Below are positions 12,690 to 24,081 of a stretch of 64,000 nt of DNA, one piece after another. A model generated the notes under the pieces. That model did not search any database and was not told the DNA's origin. It saw nothing but the letters and a program-made list of their open reading frames with translations. How positions within the stretch are numbered: position 1 is the stretch's first letter; each line of letters begins with the position of its first letter. Origin of the DNA: Allodiplogaster sudhausi (taxonomy: Eukaryota; Nematoda; Chromadorea; Rhabditida; Diplogasteridae); NCBI GenBank assembly GCA_945643635.1, contig CALZFC010000267.1, positions 1,259,001 to 1,323,000 on the forward strand. Reading direction: 5' to 3'. The translations under genes and the position numbers were made by a program.

Positions 12690-13095
12690 AATACGTCGTA
12701 CTCGGCTTCAAGGAGGGCGACAAGCTAAGGAATCGCTTTTGAATCATTAAAAAAAAGTCATTATAATACGTACATAGTATGTATGTAGAGAGTCATCGTG
12801 CAACTCTCGCTTCTTTTCATATATAGAGTTGTTTCTCAATGTGTACAGTAAAATTTAGGTGTGCTTATAAAATAATTATTTGACCATTGAAAAAACCGGC
12901 CAGTATCGGATTCGCGCGCTTGAACGACTTTCCTGCAACGCCAACCGTTTAGGTTCCATTCTTGTGGTACTCATTCGAACTGGCTCCCCGAAAAGTGTGG
13001 CCTACACACTAAATTTTGGAAAGGCTCTGCTTCGGGAGCCAAAATTTAACGCACAAAGTATGAATTTAATTAATTTGCAAATACAATAATTGTTT
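12690..13095 (+). repeat. Relic of the duplicated micro-exon block plus dispersed repeat
   Basis: Bases 12697-12724 retain GGCTTCAAGGAGGGCGACAAG, the 33-base micro-exon seen intact at 39416-39384 and 47502-47534. Here the GT donor has become CT. The following 300 bases match the dispersed repeat found after those exons (conserved TTGTGGTACNCATTCGA and AATTTTGGAAAGGCTC). It is a diverged copy of the same block. Confidence 0.55.
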
Positions 13096-13224
13096 TACAA
13101 TTGAAAAAAGCGACCAGTGTCGGTTTTTAAGACAGGAGATAAAAAATTGTTTACAAGTCTCTGCTTGACCGGGAATTCAAAGTAAGACATAAAGTGCTTG
13201 ATTGTCACATGGCCAGGAAACGGC

Positions 13225-13272
13225 AAGATTTAATTAGAGGGGGGGGGGTTCTAATAGAGAAAGTACGGTATG
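13225..13272. repeat. Right-end relic of poly-G MITE
   Basis: AATTAGAG followed by nine G, then TTCTAATAGAGAAAGTACGGTAT, matches the terminal sequence of the complete element at 29127-29400. Only this end is present. Confidence 0.45.
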
Positions 13273-13384
13273 TGCGCATTTATGTACATACATATTTACA
13301 TTTGTATGTTGATAAATACACACATGTGCATGCATATAGACTATCAGTATAGAACTTTACATTTGCAAAAGACACATTTCAAAG

Positions 13385-13699
13385 ATAGCAGTGCCTTTCG
13401 TGACTCTCCACGTGCCAATCACTCTCGCATTCCTCGCTCCGCTCCTCCACTTCACGCTCGGTCTGCCGATGCTCGTTCCTCTGCTCTTCGCCTGGTCACC
13501 AGTGGTCGACCCAATCATCGTCATCTTCTTTGTAAAGGTGCTGTAGGTGACAAATATCTCCTACTAGGAGGAATCAGTCACTAAATCCAATGAGCTAAAT
13601 TATTTATGGTTGCAGGACGTACGCTCACGACTTTTCTCTTATTGTTTGCGACCGAAGCGAAATGCCGACAGCGTGAGCTCGGCAATTTCAACCTTTTGA
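13385..13699 (+). pseudogene. Str-like serpentine receptor fragment (last two exons)
   Basis: Two exons, 13385-13537 and 13616-13699, encode membrane helices 6 and 7 (AVPFVTLHVPITLAFLAPLL, then WSPVVDPIIVIFFVK) and the cytoplasmic tail starting DVRSRLFSYC. The pattern 'P--DP-IVIFF-KD-R' is the signature end of nematode Str/Srd-type chemoreceptors. It is nearly identical to exons 6-7 of the minus-strand copy at 35103-37078. The five upstream exons are absent; relic repeats lie there instead. The fragment was left by an inverted segmental duplication, later interrupted downstream by the 6.2-kb transposon. Confidence 0.7.
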
Positions 13700-14168
13700 G
13701 ATGAAAGATTTGCAGAATGCGTACAATTTAGCAAAATGCCTGTTCACTTTCGTCAGATGAACATATGTACATACATACATACATGCATAGCCGAAAAAGA
13801 TCACAAATTGTAAAGTCTCCTGACTTTCGGGGTGAAGTACGAGATTATCGCAGAGAGGAAGCATCTTGGAGGTGGATCCTTTGAGCTGTGAGTGGGAGGG
13901 AAGAGAACATTCACACAAATTATTTTTTTGAAATACTTTGCTTGGGGAGAACCATCGAATCATAGCGCCTCACGTTCTTCTACCAGAAGAGAGAAGATCT
14001 TCATTTACTAACACTCTCTAGCTCTTCTGCCACCCTGCAGGGGGGGGGGGGCATTCTCCTCCCGGGTGCTTCGCGACTGTTTGCATGGCGGGCTACGAGA
14101 AGGTACTATTTATTAGACCGGTCACCCACGAAGAAAGGAGACCGGAATTAGGTGAACAAACAAATGTA
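13700..14168. repeat. Segmental duplication flank, inverted copy of 34.78-35.1 kb
   Basis: From 13280 to about 14006 the sequence matches the reverse complement of about 34,780-35,540 across the receptor exons and beyond (for example GACTTTC-GGGTGAAG and GGGGAGAACCATCGA). After 14007 the match stops, and it resumes only on the far side of the transposon near 20441. Confidence 0.6.
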
Positions 14169-14172
14169 TTAA

Positions 14173-15126
14173 GAGAGCCTCTCAGTAGGACTCAATCATG
14201 GCCTGCCCTGGGAATTTTTTTATTTTTAAAAAACATGGAAATCACATATCTTATACAACTCGACGAGCTCTTTAAAATGAGCATAAAATCAGTTCTGTAT
14301 GTTTTTTCCCTATGAACTACGTTACCGTAACCCTGAAAATTCATCCGACTGTAACTCCTTTAAAAGTTTGTTTTAAAAAGTTATGAAGATACCGTTCGGT
14401 AGTTTTTTATAAGCCCAAAATTTCATCTGGAGAAGTTTTTTGTGAAAAATTTTTTTTTACCAAAATAATTGACCTCAAACTTTTTGACGAGTCATATTGA
14501 ACCTTTATGGTCATTTCTACACCTCGGCTCCCTGTTCAGAAGAAAGAGCATAAAATTTGCTACAAAATAAGATCCTTTCAAAAGAAATTCGAGCGTACCA
14601 ACTTTTTCTATATCTTAGGAAACGCGCGCAACGGGGGGTGAGCGTTCACTTAGGAGGGGGGGGGGGGGGGGTGAGGAGTCGGAAATAGTTCGACCCACAT
14701 TTCTGCCGCGGATAACGTTTTCGCGCAATCACAGATATTATTCGGTAGCTCTTTGCATGCCCTTTCAATTTCATTCAAAGAAGTGTTTTGTGAAAGCTGT
14801 TTTTGGCCAAAAATAATCACCTCAAACTTTTTAACGAGTCATATTGAATCCCTACGGTCATTTCTACACCTTGGCTCCCTGGTCAGAAGAAAGAGCATAA
14901 AATTTGCTACAAATTAAGATCCTTTCAAAAGAAATTCGAGCGTACCAACTTTTGCTATATCTTAGGAAACGCGCGTAACGGGGGTCGAGCGTTCACTTAG
15001 GAGGGGGGGGGGGGGGGGGTGAGGAGTCGGAAATGCATAGATCCACACTCCTCGTCCGCGGCAAACGTTTTCGCGGCGCCATCACGTTCATTTTATATCA
15101 TTTATCTGACTTGCACAGAGCAGGGA
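14173..15126 (+). repeat. Left terminal inverted repeat
   Basis: It begins with the quasi-palindrome GAGAGCCTCTC. It contains two tandem subunits (about 14390-14690 and 14750-15040), both with GAGCATAAAATTTGCTACAAA, ATTCGAGCGTACCAACTTTT and a long G tract. Confidence 0.8.
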
Positions 15127-15563
15127 AAATATCACAAAAATCTATTAGATCACAAGATCGAGCACGAGCATTGCTATAAGTTGAGTAACTTTCCAAATTA
15201 ATTTCTACGAATTTTTTCAATTCTACAAGACACGTGCTGAACTGCCTTCATGTTTGGGTTTGAGCAGATGCTATGTGCTAAAAGATATTGCATAATAAGG
15301 TGCAACATGCATTTCTCATTCATTTCTCTTTGAGTATAATTGAATGCAATAGTTGCATAATAATCTGTATGGCAATTAGAACTGAATGATGTACAGATTC
15401 TTGCAATGAGCTGACAATGAGGTCAAGTAGGCAGATTTTTATTGGCATGTAGAAAATGGAAAATCTTTTGTACAACGATGGATAGTGAAAATAATATTAT
15501 GCAAGCAAGTCGTCAGAAAATCAAAATAAAAGAAAAAAAATTATTCCATGCCGCCAGACAACT

Positions 15564-18500
15564 TCATTTATGTTCGTCATGTTCATGGTGACTGGACTCG
15601 CCTTCTCTATTGTAGTAAAATCGCTTTGGATCAGGAGCATCATCTTCCTCGTGTATGTCGCCCTCAAACTGGTCGCGCAGCTCATCAAAGTCGTTTCCAA
15701 ACATTGGCTCTGACTTATATTCTTCTTCTATCTCTCCCTCTCCTTCGAACAGTTCATCAAGAGCATCGGTTTCTTCATCAGCGAGAGTAGGTGCTATTGT
15801 TGTTGCATCGGCTTCAATCGAATTTGCATTTCTTTTCTTTGACGCGAGATTGCTGAACATGCTGGCGATCTGCTGATAGTTGAGCAGCTCAGAAGGAGAA
15901 AACCTGAGATTCCCTTCATGGTTAACTTCGACTCGCATTTTCTTCTCGAGTTGACGTGGATCTTGCTTCCTACCGCTCCTTAGACCGTCGTTGAAAACGT
16001 CTATGACATAGTCCTTAGAACTCTTTGGAAGTCGCGCTGAGGTCTTACGTTTCCGAACTGCCCAGCCTTGTTGTAGGCGTAGCCCGGAGTCTGTTACAGC
16101 GGCAACAGATAGGACAGCATCAGCAACTTCGCTGTAAGCCGGGTTCGGAAGCACGCTTTCGAGGCACTGCCCATACTGCCTGAGCGCATAATCACGGAAT
16201 GTTAATCTCTCGGAGACAAGCTTGTGTTTGCCGAGAAGAACGTGTTTTTCAAGGTTTGAAGAGTGAAGAAACTCGGAGGTACAGGACTCCTCAGGGCACC
16301 TATAAAGATGAGCACTACTCCCGCATGATTCGGTTGTCGGCACATCGGACACCAATGCATCTTCTGGAGCCCTCCAGTCCTTTTCGCTGCTACATCTGTT
16401 GATGTCACCAGTTCAATGACCGTCTGTTGTAAATCTCCCAGGACGATTTGCAGCGATTCACACCTGATGATGAGGTTAATGGCGTGAAATAAATAAGGTG
16501 TGAAAAGACTATACCGTTCACACAGCATATCATGTTGGTGCAAGTTTTCTTCCTCATCGCTGAAACATTCTTCTGAGAATGCGGTATCAACCGGGTCGCT
16601 TAAAGCGTGTTTGATGCAGTGATCAGCAACTCGCGAGGCCGGTTTTATGTGAACCTACATACATATAACCTATATTAGAAACAAGGTATTTAAAAAAAAC
16701 TTAAAATAATGGACCTTGTAATCCGTTCTGAGGTATTGCTTTCCCTCCAAAAGTCTCCTCTTCAGTGTGGAGTGCCAGCTCATGTCTATATCTTCACTTT
16801 GAAGCAGATCGTCTAATATGGCAAGGGCGTCATCCACACCCTTAATATATATTGTCATGAGTGTTCATAGTGTGCTATATGTTTGAAAAATTCGCTTGAT
16901 GATGCTAACTTCCATAGCTTCGGCGACGAAAAAATCTACGCCTTGTAGTGCCTTCCTTTTTGTAGCTCCACAGATCCTGATGATCCGGTACATCGATGAA
17001 TCACTCAAGGAAAATGGCTCGTCGTCGTTGTCCTGCATTTCCCTACAAAGTAAATAAATATATCAGGAACAAGATACTATGATTGCAATATTCGATAAAC
17101 ATACGTTTTGAATAGATGTATTATCTCCGACGCAGTCTGGAAGCGCAAAGTGTTTGGATATTCAAAGGTTGTCCCATCCGATAACTTGGCCTTTCTAGTC
17201 CCGAAGGGAAGAGTTGTGGACACTTTGTAGCTGAAATTAGCTCATGGTAAATACATCTGTGTGATATACATGTGCAATATTTGCAAAAGGATGCAAAGTT
17301 ATTTTAACCTGGTAAGAAACTCGATGAACTTGTTGACACTGTGGGCGTTATATCGAGTACGCGTACGTTCAACTAGCCGTGGTGGCTCTCGTCCACGAAT
17401 TGCGAGCTTCTTCGATTTTGTATAGAAATATCTAGAGAGTCCGGGAAGGTAGCGTTGAATTTCTTGCAGCGAAACCGATGGTGCAATCATTGAGAGAATG
17501 TGCAATTTCTCTCCTCGCGTTGCTGCTGCATAATACTGGTCAACGATCGTTTCCATCAACGCCTCATACTTGTTGCTCCTCTCGCGTTCGTACAATCCCT
17601 CATAGCTTGACGAGATTACCATTTCTTTCAATTTCGATGGAGAATCGGGGGCAAATATGTCATACGCAACACCAAAGCAGTGACAAGATTTTGAGCCTTT
17701 CTACGTTGCGATCTCTCTTCCAGATCTTTGAAATCTTTCCGCCGCTCCATTTGCTTGATTCCTAGTGTGTTGAGGTAGTTGATAAAGGCTGCTTTCTTTG
17801 TCGCATCAACGACTGATTTGGTTCGTTTCATCGGAGGGGCTTCTTCCTCTGGAAAGTAGGAAGGATCATCTCCTTGGGAATGACATTGGTAGTCCTGAAT
17901 GTCGGTCGTGACATCAGGTGTTCCGTAGAAGCGATTGCCCACGAGAGGAGGGCTGAATTTGAAGCCGGCTTCTTGAACAGCATGCTGGACGGCAAGCTTC
18001 TTCAACTGCTGTTTATGCGTAGCGCAGACAGCTAAAATTTCTTGTTATTCGTCAGGTTTTAGCAGAAGCTGGAAACGTACGCAGTCCTGGGTGAATAAGG
18101 AAATGCTCATAGTGGAGAACCGCGTGAGCTTCATCTCTTGTCACACGTTCGTTCCTTGTCGAAATGGGGTACTTTGCTCTCGGCTCTAAACCACAAATAC
18201 GTGTACGGTGTTCTAGTCGTGTTTCAAACCTATTCCATGTATGGAGGAGAATGGTGGTGGCAGCGAGCAAACTTTCCGATTATTATCTCTTCTTCGCATG
18301 TAGTGACGATACTTGTATGGATTGTCCCATTCGGTTGCAAGCTCGCTGACATGTTTTTCGCAGATCAGCCTTCTGCCGATTCCTTGTAGCTGAAATAGTC
18401 GCATATACACAGGTTTGTCTATGAAATTTACAACCTCCGCTTCATTGTTATGATCCCACTGAAACTCTCCGGCCCCTCGGGTTAGTATCAAGTCAATCAT

Positions 18501-18868
18501 GTTTGCTGTGCCGTAGGTGTGCTCTAGATCCTCATTTCTCAGATCGATCATTCTGTAAAAACATTTTAACTGGAAGTTATTTGTTAGTCGAACAACTCAT
18601 ACCTTTTAAGAGCTCCTTCACAATCTGTTGAAACCATCGAAACTTTTGCTCTCTCCTTGGTTTCCATGGCTGTTGTGCGAAGAACATTGAAATAGCAGTG
18701 CTCTTGGCTCTGCTCCTCCACCATGGTTGCATCAGCTTGAACAAAATTGACAGGATCATCGCCTCGCTTGTATCTCCCTCTTGGAGCACCATAGGCTGCT
18801 GCTAGAAGTAGCATAAATATCCCGGAGAACATTATGAACCTGTAACAAAGAAATACATATGTATGCAC
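15564..18868 (-). CDS. Transposon-encoded zinc-finger protein (putative transposase, probably incomplete)
   Basis: A multi-exon minus-strand gene fills the element. In order it carries an N-terminal part with SREMIDLRNE-type residues near 18551, a Cys pair region (HPGLR joined to AVCATHKQQ), helical blocks around 17630-17300 (RTRTRYNAHSVNKFIEFLT) and FGTRKAKLSDGTTFEYPN at about 17210. Then come RICGATKRKALQGVDFF (16950), a coiled block near 16430, a C2H2 finger (CPEESCTSEFLHSSNLEKH, about 16300) and a final homeo-like block (QGWAVRKRK to LLNYQQIASMFSNLASKK). I recall similar unnamed proteins in cnidarian genomes with the same order of blocks. In those a long middle section sits just before the finger; here the frame jumps straight from the coiled block to the finger, so the catalytic core may be deleted. 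A frame change near 17640 needs an intron or is a frameshift. Confidence 0.6.
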
Positions 18869-19385
18869 ATAATCCTATAAAAGTAGGCAATTGATTTGAA
18901 AACATGTCGCTTGCACATAGCACAGTAGCGAAAAAATAAAGTGTTTTCATGATGGGCGTGGCATATATGTATGTACATATATGCATGTGTATAGTTGATG
19001 CAATGGATATCATTAGCACGCAGTAGATAATTATGTAATTATTTCATCCGAATATAGGCAAAAGTAGCGACCTCACGAATGAGAAACGCGTGTAGCATTT
19101 TATTATGCATCTTTGAACAAATTGCATCTGCTCAAACCATATCGCGGAAAACATATCGCCCAAAAACCTCATGAGAAGTTGCATAACTTCGTGGGAATAA
19201 AATATTTTGAAAGTAACTCACTTTTTAGCAAATTTCGTCATCGTACTTGTAGTCGAAGAAAAAGCTGTGGAAAGTGAAATAGAGTAGTATAAGGACTGGC
19301 TGAAACATTTGAGCTTGTTTATACAGGTCAAAATCAAATTTACAGAAAAAAGATCCTTCAGAAATAATAAATTGTAAGAACTTTG

Positions 19386-20362
19386 TCCCTGCTCTGTGCA
19401 AGTCAGATAAATGATATAAAATGTAAATGGTCAAGGAACGGGATGAACGTGATGGCGCCGCGAAAACGTTTGCCGCGGACGAGGAGTGTGGATCTATGCA
19501 TTTCCGACTCCTCACCCCCCCCCCCTCCTAAGTGAACGCTCGACCCCCGTTACGCGCGTTTCCTAAGATATAGCAAAAGTTGGTACGCTCGAATTTCTTT
19601 TGAAAGGATCTTAATTTGTAGCAAATTTTATGCTCTTTCTTCTGACCAGGGAACCAAGGTGTAGAAATGACCGTAGGGATTCAATATGACTCGTTAAAAA
19701 GTTTGAGGTGATTATTTTTGGCCAAAAACAGCTTTCACAAAACACTTCTTTGAATGAAATTGAAAGGGCATGCAAAGAGCTACCGAATAATATCTGTGAT
19801 TGCGCGAAAACGTTATCCGCGGCAGAAATGTGGGTCGAACTATTTCCGACTCCTCACCCCCCCCCCCCTCCTAAGTGAACGCTCACCCCCCGTTGCGCGC
19901 GTTTCCTAAGATATAGAAAAAGTTGGTACGCTCGAATTTCTTTTGAAAGGATCTTATTTTGTAGCAAATTTTATGCTCTTTCTTCTGAACAGGGAGCCGA
20001 GGTGTAGAAATGACCATAAAGGTTCAATATGACTCGTCAAAAAGTTTGAGGTCAATTATTTTGGTCAAAAAAAATTTTCACAAAAAACTTCTCCAGATGA
20101 AATTTTGGGCTTATAAAAAACTACCGAACGGTATCTTCATAACTTTTTAAAACAAACTTTTAAAGGAGTTACAGTCGGATGAATTTTCAGGGTTACGGTA
20201 ACGTAGTTCATAGGGAAAAAAACATACAGAACTGATTTTATGCTCATTTTAAAGAGCTCGTCGAGTTGTATAAGATATGTGATTTCCATGTTTTTTAAAA
20301 ATAAAAAAATTCCCAGGGCAGGGCTTGATACATCGGTGGTCGAGTCTTACGGAGAGGCTCTC
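19386..20362 (-). repeat. Right terminal inverted repeat
   Basis: This is the reverse complement of 14173-15126, with the same two subunits and G (here C) tracts at about 19515-19527 and 19857-19868. It carries a small insertion near 19420-19445 and a few substitutions. Confidence 0.8.
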
Positions 20363-20366
20363 TTAA

Positions 20367-20564
20367 TTGTTAAACAATGCTTTATTGCTCGATATATGTA
20401 TGTACGTTGCCATTGTTATTAATAATTTATGAAATTAGATACATGAGGAGGCCACGAGCGATTATCATTCCTTCATACTCTCACGCATATGTACGTCAAA
20501 GTATATTTTAAGCAACAGGGAATGTAATGTTATTTGATTCACACATGAAGCATAGACAGAATAA

Positions 20565-20610
<46 letters not shown>

Positions 20611-21083
20611 CGAGAGAGAGATGAGAGAGAGAGTGAGAAAGAGAGAGAAAGATGAGAGAGAAAGAGACTATCAACATATATACAAAGATTGAATACAGCG
20701 TGTGAGCGAAATTTCAATAAAATAACGGGCAGACTACATAATGTAGAAGGTTAAAAAGTTTAACCAAAGTTAAAATAGCTCAAAATTAAGAAATTCAGAA
20801 CATCTGAAATGTCGTTCATGCGAAGTATGAAATTTTTACGTTAGAACGAAAGCTTCCATTCCTTAAGAGAAACTTGATAAATCAGCAATCAGATGTGTAA
20901 ATCTTGCGATGAGCATATTAGTACTAACAATAAATGTAGTGCTTTTCATGCCTGTTAGATTTTGAGTTTTAATTACGTCATCAAGGATTTTCTTTCAATT
21001 GATATTTACATATTCATAAAACCGAGTTCCAATCTTCTTATCCGGGCTGTGCATGCAAACTTCCAACCTTCAACCACCAACAG
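20367..21083. repeat. Right flank of transposon, duplicated segment and (GA)n tract
   Basis: From about 20441 to 20720 the sequence matches the reverse complement of about 34,500-34,770 (CCACGAGCGATTATCATTCC and the GA-rich run 20560-20670). After that AT-rich sequence leads to the receptor start. No gene seen. Confidence 0.55.
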
Positions 21084-23138
21084 ATGGCAAATGAAGAAGA
21101 TGCAGAGCCGAACTGCTGGAACAACATGGCCAGCTGCGGCCTCGGCATCTACGATGGCCCGGTCGGGCGTGCCAACTCGCTGCTCGCTCTGGCACTCTCT
21201 CTCCTCGGCAACTCGGCCGTTTTCGTCGTTTTGACCTTTCGATCCGGAGGTGAGATCTTTACCAGAAAAATTGGAAGACATTTTAATGTTGTGATAAAGA
21301 TATGCATACTTTATTTTGATTTGTATGTATCAAACAGTACCAACCAGTACATAAAAATATTCTTGTAATAAGTTTAGGAGCCTCCTCGTCCGATGACCAC
21401 ATGCAATCCCTGCGGCTGCTTCTCGAACATGCCGCACTTGCAAACATTGTCTTCTCACTCGCCTACGCCTTCGCCATGCCAGTCAGACCACGTTCCATCT
21501 AGTAATCGTTTATTGAATAAATGGCAGGAAATGTGTAAAATATTTCCAACGTGCTAAAAACAACTCTTGGAAGAAAACTAGAGTCAAACTTTTGTTGAAA
21601 TGTGAACGATCAAAAAATTAAACATGAAACAGTTTATCTCCTTTAAAACTATTTTAGTTTTTTTTTATTAAGATTTGTTGCGTATAAGAATTTCCCTCAC
21701 ACAGATGATCCTCACTGTCTGGGGCTTTGTCCTCGTGCGCCGGGTTGGCCTCATCCATGAAGTGCAAATGTTCTTGAACATCTTCTTCTTCGCGCTTGCC
21801 GGCAGTGTCCTTCGGCCTACCGTGCATTTTGTGCACCGTTACATGTCCGTGTGTAGGTAGGAAAGGTTGTATTCATCGACGAATACTTTTTTTAAACAAT
21901 ATATGTATAGATATATATATATATATATATATATTCTAATTAATAAATAATTCAAACAGAGCAATTCGATTTATACAGTATCACGATGCTTAAGCATTAC
22001 TATTAAAAATCGTTGAATTCCCAGCCGAGCTGTTAACACAATGATATATGTATGTATTAAAGAGTCTATAAAATTACAATCTCGATAAAATGAATCAAAA
22101 AAGTATTCAGACCTTTTAATTTGCCACGAATGCGTTGGAGAGCATTCTTGCCAGTTTTGATGGCAATGGAAGTGGGCGCTGCCGGATGGGCAGCGCTCTT
22201 TGTCATTGCATGCACGAAGGACATTTATCCTTCATTTATTCTGTCTTATCAAGTTAGTTTTTTTTGTAATGCAGCGAATATTTGCAGTACGATAGTGGTA
22301 CAAAAATTAATTGCAAAAAATTAATCGGATCTTTATCCCGTTTGATTTATTGTCAATTTTTTTGAAGAATTGTTGTTTTTAGCCGTCTCAAGGGGATGAG
22401 GCACGCTTGGTGGCCATCTCCTTGCTGCTGGCCATGCTCGCCTCCTCGCTGCTGGCCTGCGCCGCTTCCTCCGTGTACATCTCGAGATACCTCTCATCTC
22501 ATAGTGGTTCAATGTCCGAGCAGACCAGACGCCTTCAAGCAAGGCTCACGATTATGACAATTCTTCAGGTAAGGAGAGTTTCTGCATGGCATCTTCGTAT
22601 TATAAACTGTTGCGTATGAAGAGTGAGGTTTATTAGAGAGAAGCGATAAACGACCGGTTGAACAGTAAGAGAAAGAGCGAAATGATGTGAGCTAGCCTGT
22701 TGAGGTCAAAAGACACGAAAAATTTTTAATCTTTGCAACGCCATTTATTTATGTTTACATCAGCAAATGGGTACGTGCAAAGTAATATGCAAACAATTCT
22801 CATTTTGTTTTTGCAAGATGTCAGTGCCCTTCGTGACTCTCCACGCGCCAATCACACTGTCCTTCCTTGCGCCCATTTTCAACTTCACTCTCTTCCCAAT
22901 GCTCGTTCCACTGCTCTTCGCCTGGTCACCCGTTGCCGATCCTATCATCGTCATCTTCTTTGTAAAGGTAAGTAAGTACGCAGTAACTATTTGTGACGAA
23001 TGGTTTATAGTGTCAAAGATCTAAATGATTTCTGTCTTCATTCAGGATGTTCGTGCAAGGCTTTTCTCTCACTGTTCGCCGCGTTCCAAAGTACAGAGCG
23101 ACGCTGCACTTTCGACAATTGTTGTATCTAAAATGTGA
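21084..23138 (+). CDS. Str-like seven-transmembrane chemoreceptor, intact, 330 residues
   Basis: Seven exons join in phase: 21084-21249, 21378-21481, 21705-21856, 22111-22252, 22383-22568, 22818-22967 and 23046-23138. The protein has seven hydrophobic segments. Diagnostic pieces are the helix-1 LLGNSAVFVVLTF, the end of helix 3 FVHRYMSVCRP (the 'F-YRY-A-CRP' motif of Str receptors), the intracellular loop SEQTRRLQARLTIMTILQ and helix 7 with SPVADPIIVIFFVKDVRARL. Such receptors are G-protein-coupled and act in sensory neuron membranes. The ATG lies directly behind a CCAACAG acceptor, suggesting a trans-spliced leader or 5' UTR intron. Its nearest relatives here are the damaged minus-strand copy at 35103-37078 and the two-exon fragment at 13385. 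Str versus Srd/Srj subfamily is by motif only. Confidence 0.85.
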
Positions 23139-23264
23139 GCAATCATCATTTCTAACCATTAGCCTTTACATAAATCCAAATGTATTCAATGTGTACATAC
23201 ATTACATATGTACATACATATTTACATACATAGTACATACATGGCTCTGCAACAATATGGACAG

Positions 23265-23366
23265 AACTTTGTTTTGTCATTCTGACATGCCTCGTCGTTC
23301 TGTACGGTGTTATTTTCGCCATTATCAATAAAGTCGGTCATACTAATCTTCGGTGTCAAAATTATC
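23265..23366 (+). pseudogene. Possible acyltransferase membrane-helix exon relic
   Basis: A short frame encodes ELCFVILTCLVVLYGVIFA, a membrane helix whose VVLYGV recalls the helix (AAVVLYGVHDY) in the acyltransferase pseudogene at 42.5-43.8 kb. It has no other exons beside it. Similarity this short could be chance. Confidence 0.2.
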
Positions 23367-23473
23367 AATTTATTTGATTATATAATATAGCATGGAAGAT
23401 TTATCAATATTGCCAAGGATCAACGACCGGATTCTTCAACTTTTTCTTAAAGGGCCATGGGAATGACGAGTTC

Positions 23474-24050
23474 TCAATAAGCGGAGAGGGAAATCTCTGT
23501 CAAGAGATCGTTGACGTCATCAAGAAGGAGCGATGTCTCGTGATCGTCTGCAACAATCTCAGAGAGCCAGAAGCAGGCCGAGTCGAGGATTCGACCATTC
23601 GCCGTCAGGTGGAGACCGAGTCCTGAAGGTGTTAAGGAAATATCCATTACTAGCAACGGATAAAAAGTTCGGACTATCCGTACTATGGAGAACCAAGAAG
23701 AGTCAGGATCGAACTAACTTCCCGCAGGCATCTTGCACCGCGCGCACTTAAGGCAATCCGGATGATAGCGACGGCCGAAGACTTCCAGACACGACTCGAG
23801 CAGTGGCTGGCGGCAACCTGGAAAGAGAGAGAAAAGTAGAGTGAGAGAGTGGAAGAGGGAGAGAGTAAGAGAGATTGAGAGAGGGAGAGGGAGAAGAGTA
23901 GTGTGAGAGAGTGAGAGAGAGAGAGTAGCTAAAGAGCAGAACAACTTGCCAGAGCAGAGCGGATGGTTCTCCATCATGAAGAACTCGGTGCAGATGGGAT
24001 GGCCGGACTGGCGGGGAGACTCTCTGCAATGGAGGGAAAGGGAGATGGGA

Positions 24051-24081
<31 letters not shown>

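Larger units (their letters stand above)
14173..20362. mobile_element. TTAA-flanked DNA transposon with long terminal inverted repeats, 6.2 kb
   Basis: The left end starts GAGAGCCTCTC directly after TTAA (14169-14172); the right end is its complement directly before TTAA (20363-20366). The terminal inverted repeats run 14173 to about 15126 and about 19386 to 20362. They are near-identical apart from a small (about 22-base) insertion in the right copy near 19420-19445. Each repeat contains two tandem subunits of about 345 bases that carry a GGAGGG...G tract before TGAGGAGTCGGAAAT. The interior holds one multi-exon minus-strand gene with a C2H2 zinc finger. TTAA duplications are known for piggyBac, Kolobok and Sola3 elements; I cannot assign a superfamily by eye. 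A related segment at 34.5-35.5 kb lacks the insertion. Confidence 0.8.
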
